From the NCBI GenBank assembly GCA_945916045.1, contig CAMEGH010000037.1:1-6147 (forward strand): a stretch of 6,147 nucleotides of DNA, read 5' to 3'. Below the pieces are notes generated by a model. That model made no database searches. It was not told the DNA's origin and saw nothing but the letters and a program-made list of their open reading frames with translations. The translations under genes were made by a program, and so were the position numbers. Source of the stretch: an uncultured Candidatus Saccharibacteria bacterium. Lineage in GTDB: Bacteria > Patescibacteriota > Saccharimonadia > Saccharimonadales > Saccharimonadaceae. Positions 5,078 to 6,147 of the stretch are shown here, one piece after another (position 1 is the first letter of the stretch; each line of letters starts with the position of its first letter).

Positions 5078-6147
5078 TTATTTGCCGTAATAGTTTGCAA
5101 GTGTCGTTTCTTTAAACGCCTCATAGGTGCCGTTTTTAATGCTTTCGCGGATGTCGTCCACCAGTTTTACAATAAACCGTTCATTGTGAATCGTGGCGAG
5201 CGTGTTTGAGAGCAGTTCGCCGGTGCGGAATAAGTGGTGTAGGTAAGCACGACTGTAATGTTTGCAGGTGTAGCAGTCGCAGGTTTCGCTAAAGGGGCGA
5301 AAATCTTCTTTAAATTCGGCGCGGCGAATATTAACGCGGCCGTTGGCGGTGTAGAGCGCGCCGTTACGGCCCACGCGAGCAGGAGAGACGCAGTCGAAAG
5401 TGTCGGCGCCGTTTTCGATGCAAGCAAAAATGTCGTCTGGTTCAGAAATGCCGAGCATGTGGCGTGGTTTATTTTCGGGGAGTTCGTCGCACATCCAGCC
5501 GACGATTTCGCCAATACGGGCTTTTTCAAGCGCGCCGCCAAGGCCGTAGCCGTCAAAGTCCATTTCGCCCAAAAAGCGAGCGCATTCGCGGCGTAAATCT
5601 TCGTGATTAGCGCCTTGCACCACGCCAAACAAGGCTTGCGGCGGGCGGTGCGAGCGCTCCTTATTCAGCCGCTGATGTTCTTTCAAGCTACGAATTGCCC
5701 AGGGGTGTGTGCGGCGTTTGAGCGATTCTACTTGGTAGTCGTAATCGTGATACAGCGTCGTTAATTCATCGAACGCAAACGTAATATCCGCGCCAATACC
5801 GTGCTGAATTTGCATGGACGTTTCGGCGTCAAGCCGGTGCATACTGCCGTCTAAATGCGATTTGAAAGTAACGCCGTCGTCGTCAATCGTCGCCAGCTTA
5901 TCTTTTTTACGCGCCACATTTTCGCCTTCTTTGCCGACCATATCGATGACTTTTTTAAAGCCAACACCTAAGCTCATTACCTGAAAACCACCACTGTCGC
6001 TAAAGGTTGGCTTATGCCAATTCATAAATTCTTGCACGCCGCCTGCATGGTCAATCGTTTGGTGCCCAGGGCGCAAATACAGGTGATAGGCGTTTACCAA
6101 ACACGCCTGCGCACCCGTTTCTGCTAATTGTTCGGGCGTTAAACTTT
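5078..6147 (-). CDS. tgt: tRNA-guanine(34) transglycosylase Tgt (N-terminus cut by window)
   Basis: Tgt swaps guanine-34 in GUN-anticodon tRNAs for preQ1 or queuine, the queuosine wobble modification. The frame is open to the window edge and 355 residues are visible (from SLTPEQLAETGAQ), so about 40 N-terminal residues should be missing. Visible: general-base D50 in SDSGGFQ, base-recognition D126 (FDEL) and Q177 (VVQG), nucleophile D251 (FDCVSP), and the zinc site C289, C291, C294, H320 (CDCYTC ... IHNERF). Differences from E. coli-type Tgt are an insertion of about 20 residues after MSLG (around 60-105), DEL for DEC at the pocket, and GGALEK for GGLAVG. These match the actinobacterial form as I remember it. 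TAA stop. No terminator is seen before the next promoter. An internal TTG at 6100 is not the real start. Confidence 0.95.
   Translation of the reverse strand, partial: SLTPEQLAETGAQACLVNAYHLYLRPGHQTIDHAGGVQEFMNWHKPTFSDSGGFQVMSLGVGFKKVIDMVGKEGENVARKKDKLATIDDDGVTFKSHLDGSMHRLDAETSMQIQHGIGADITFAFDELTTLYHDYDYQVESLKRRTHPWAIRSLKEHQRLNKERSHRPPQALFGVVQGANHEDLRRECARFLGEMDFDGYGLGGALEKARIGEIVGWMCDELPENKPRHMLGISEPDDIFACIENGADTFDCVSPARVGRNGALYTANGRVNIRRAEFKEDFRPFSETCDCYTCKHYSRAYLHHLFRTGELLSNTLATIHNERFIVKLVDDIRESIKNGTYEAFKETTLANYYGK

Noticed and set aside
5258..5596. 112-aa Ala-rich plus-strand frame inside tgt
   Set aside because: Antisense shadow of conserved tgt codons; no start signals.
1..6147. UGA recoded as glycine, as in some CPR groups
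   Set aside because: No in-frame TGA occurs in any of the conserved genes, and conserved Gly positions use GGN.
1..6147. Mobile element, CRISPR array, defence or toxin-antitoxin system
   Set aside because: No transposase, integrase, direct-repeat array, attachment duplication or recognisable effector; the gene content is core metabolism plus two unknown small proteins.

Overview
The window looks like ordinary chromosome from a Patescibacteria (CPR) genome. The best guess is the Saccharibacteria (TM7) lineage. The reasons are densely packed core genes with short gaps, roughly half G+C by eye, a RecR whose zinc finger has decayed, a CysRS and a DHH phosphoesterase of the types I remember from that group, and a queuine-type tRNA transglycosylase that most resembles actinobacterial enzymes (many TM7 live on Actinobacteria). 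All stop codons seen are TAA or TAG and no in-frame TGA occurs, so there is no sign of UGA recoding. The taxon call is inference from remembered families, not a database result.

Layout. Positions 1-515 (+) hold the C-terminal five-sixths of recR, ended by a strong bidirectional hairpin terminator (536-562). Facing it is a 77-residue two-helix membrane protein (577-810, -). It has a near-consensus promoter at 880-908, a leader of about 60 nt and a clear Shine-Dalgarno. Divergent from it, nrnA-like DHH/DHHA1 phosphoesterase (947-1924, +) and cysS (1987-3435, +) follow. Each has an extended -10 box only 7-9 nt before its ATG, suggesting leaderless mRNAs. A bidirectional terminator (3458-3494) separates cysS from a convergent AI-2E/PerM-family membrane protein (3507-4661, -). 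Upstream of that lies a 205-bp gap with a minus-strand terminator inside a larger set of inverted repeats (4774-4848). Next is a 37-codon gene missed by simple ORF calling (4867-4980, -), with a consensus promoter, a leader able to hide its Shine-Dalgarno, and a strong Shine-Dalgarno. Last is tgt (5078 to the window edge, -), missing its N-terminus.

The large genes are housekeeping: recombination mediation, nanoRNA/nucleotide turnover, cysteine charging of tRNA and tRNA wobble modification. They do not form one pathway. The less ordinary content is in the two small, apparently self-contained transcription units (77 and 37 codons) inserted between housekeeping genes. Each has a strong TTGACA promoter, a leader of about 50-60 nt, AAGGAG and a hairpin terminator. 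The other points of interest are lineage-specific losses of metal ligands in RecR and the DHH enzyme, and the actinobacterial character of Tgt. I see no mobile element, CRISPR array, tRNA, rRNA or defence locus.
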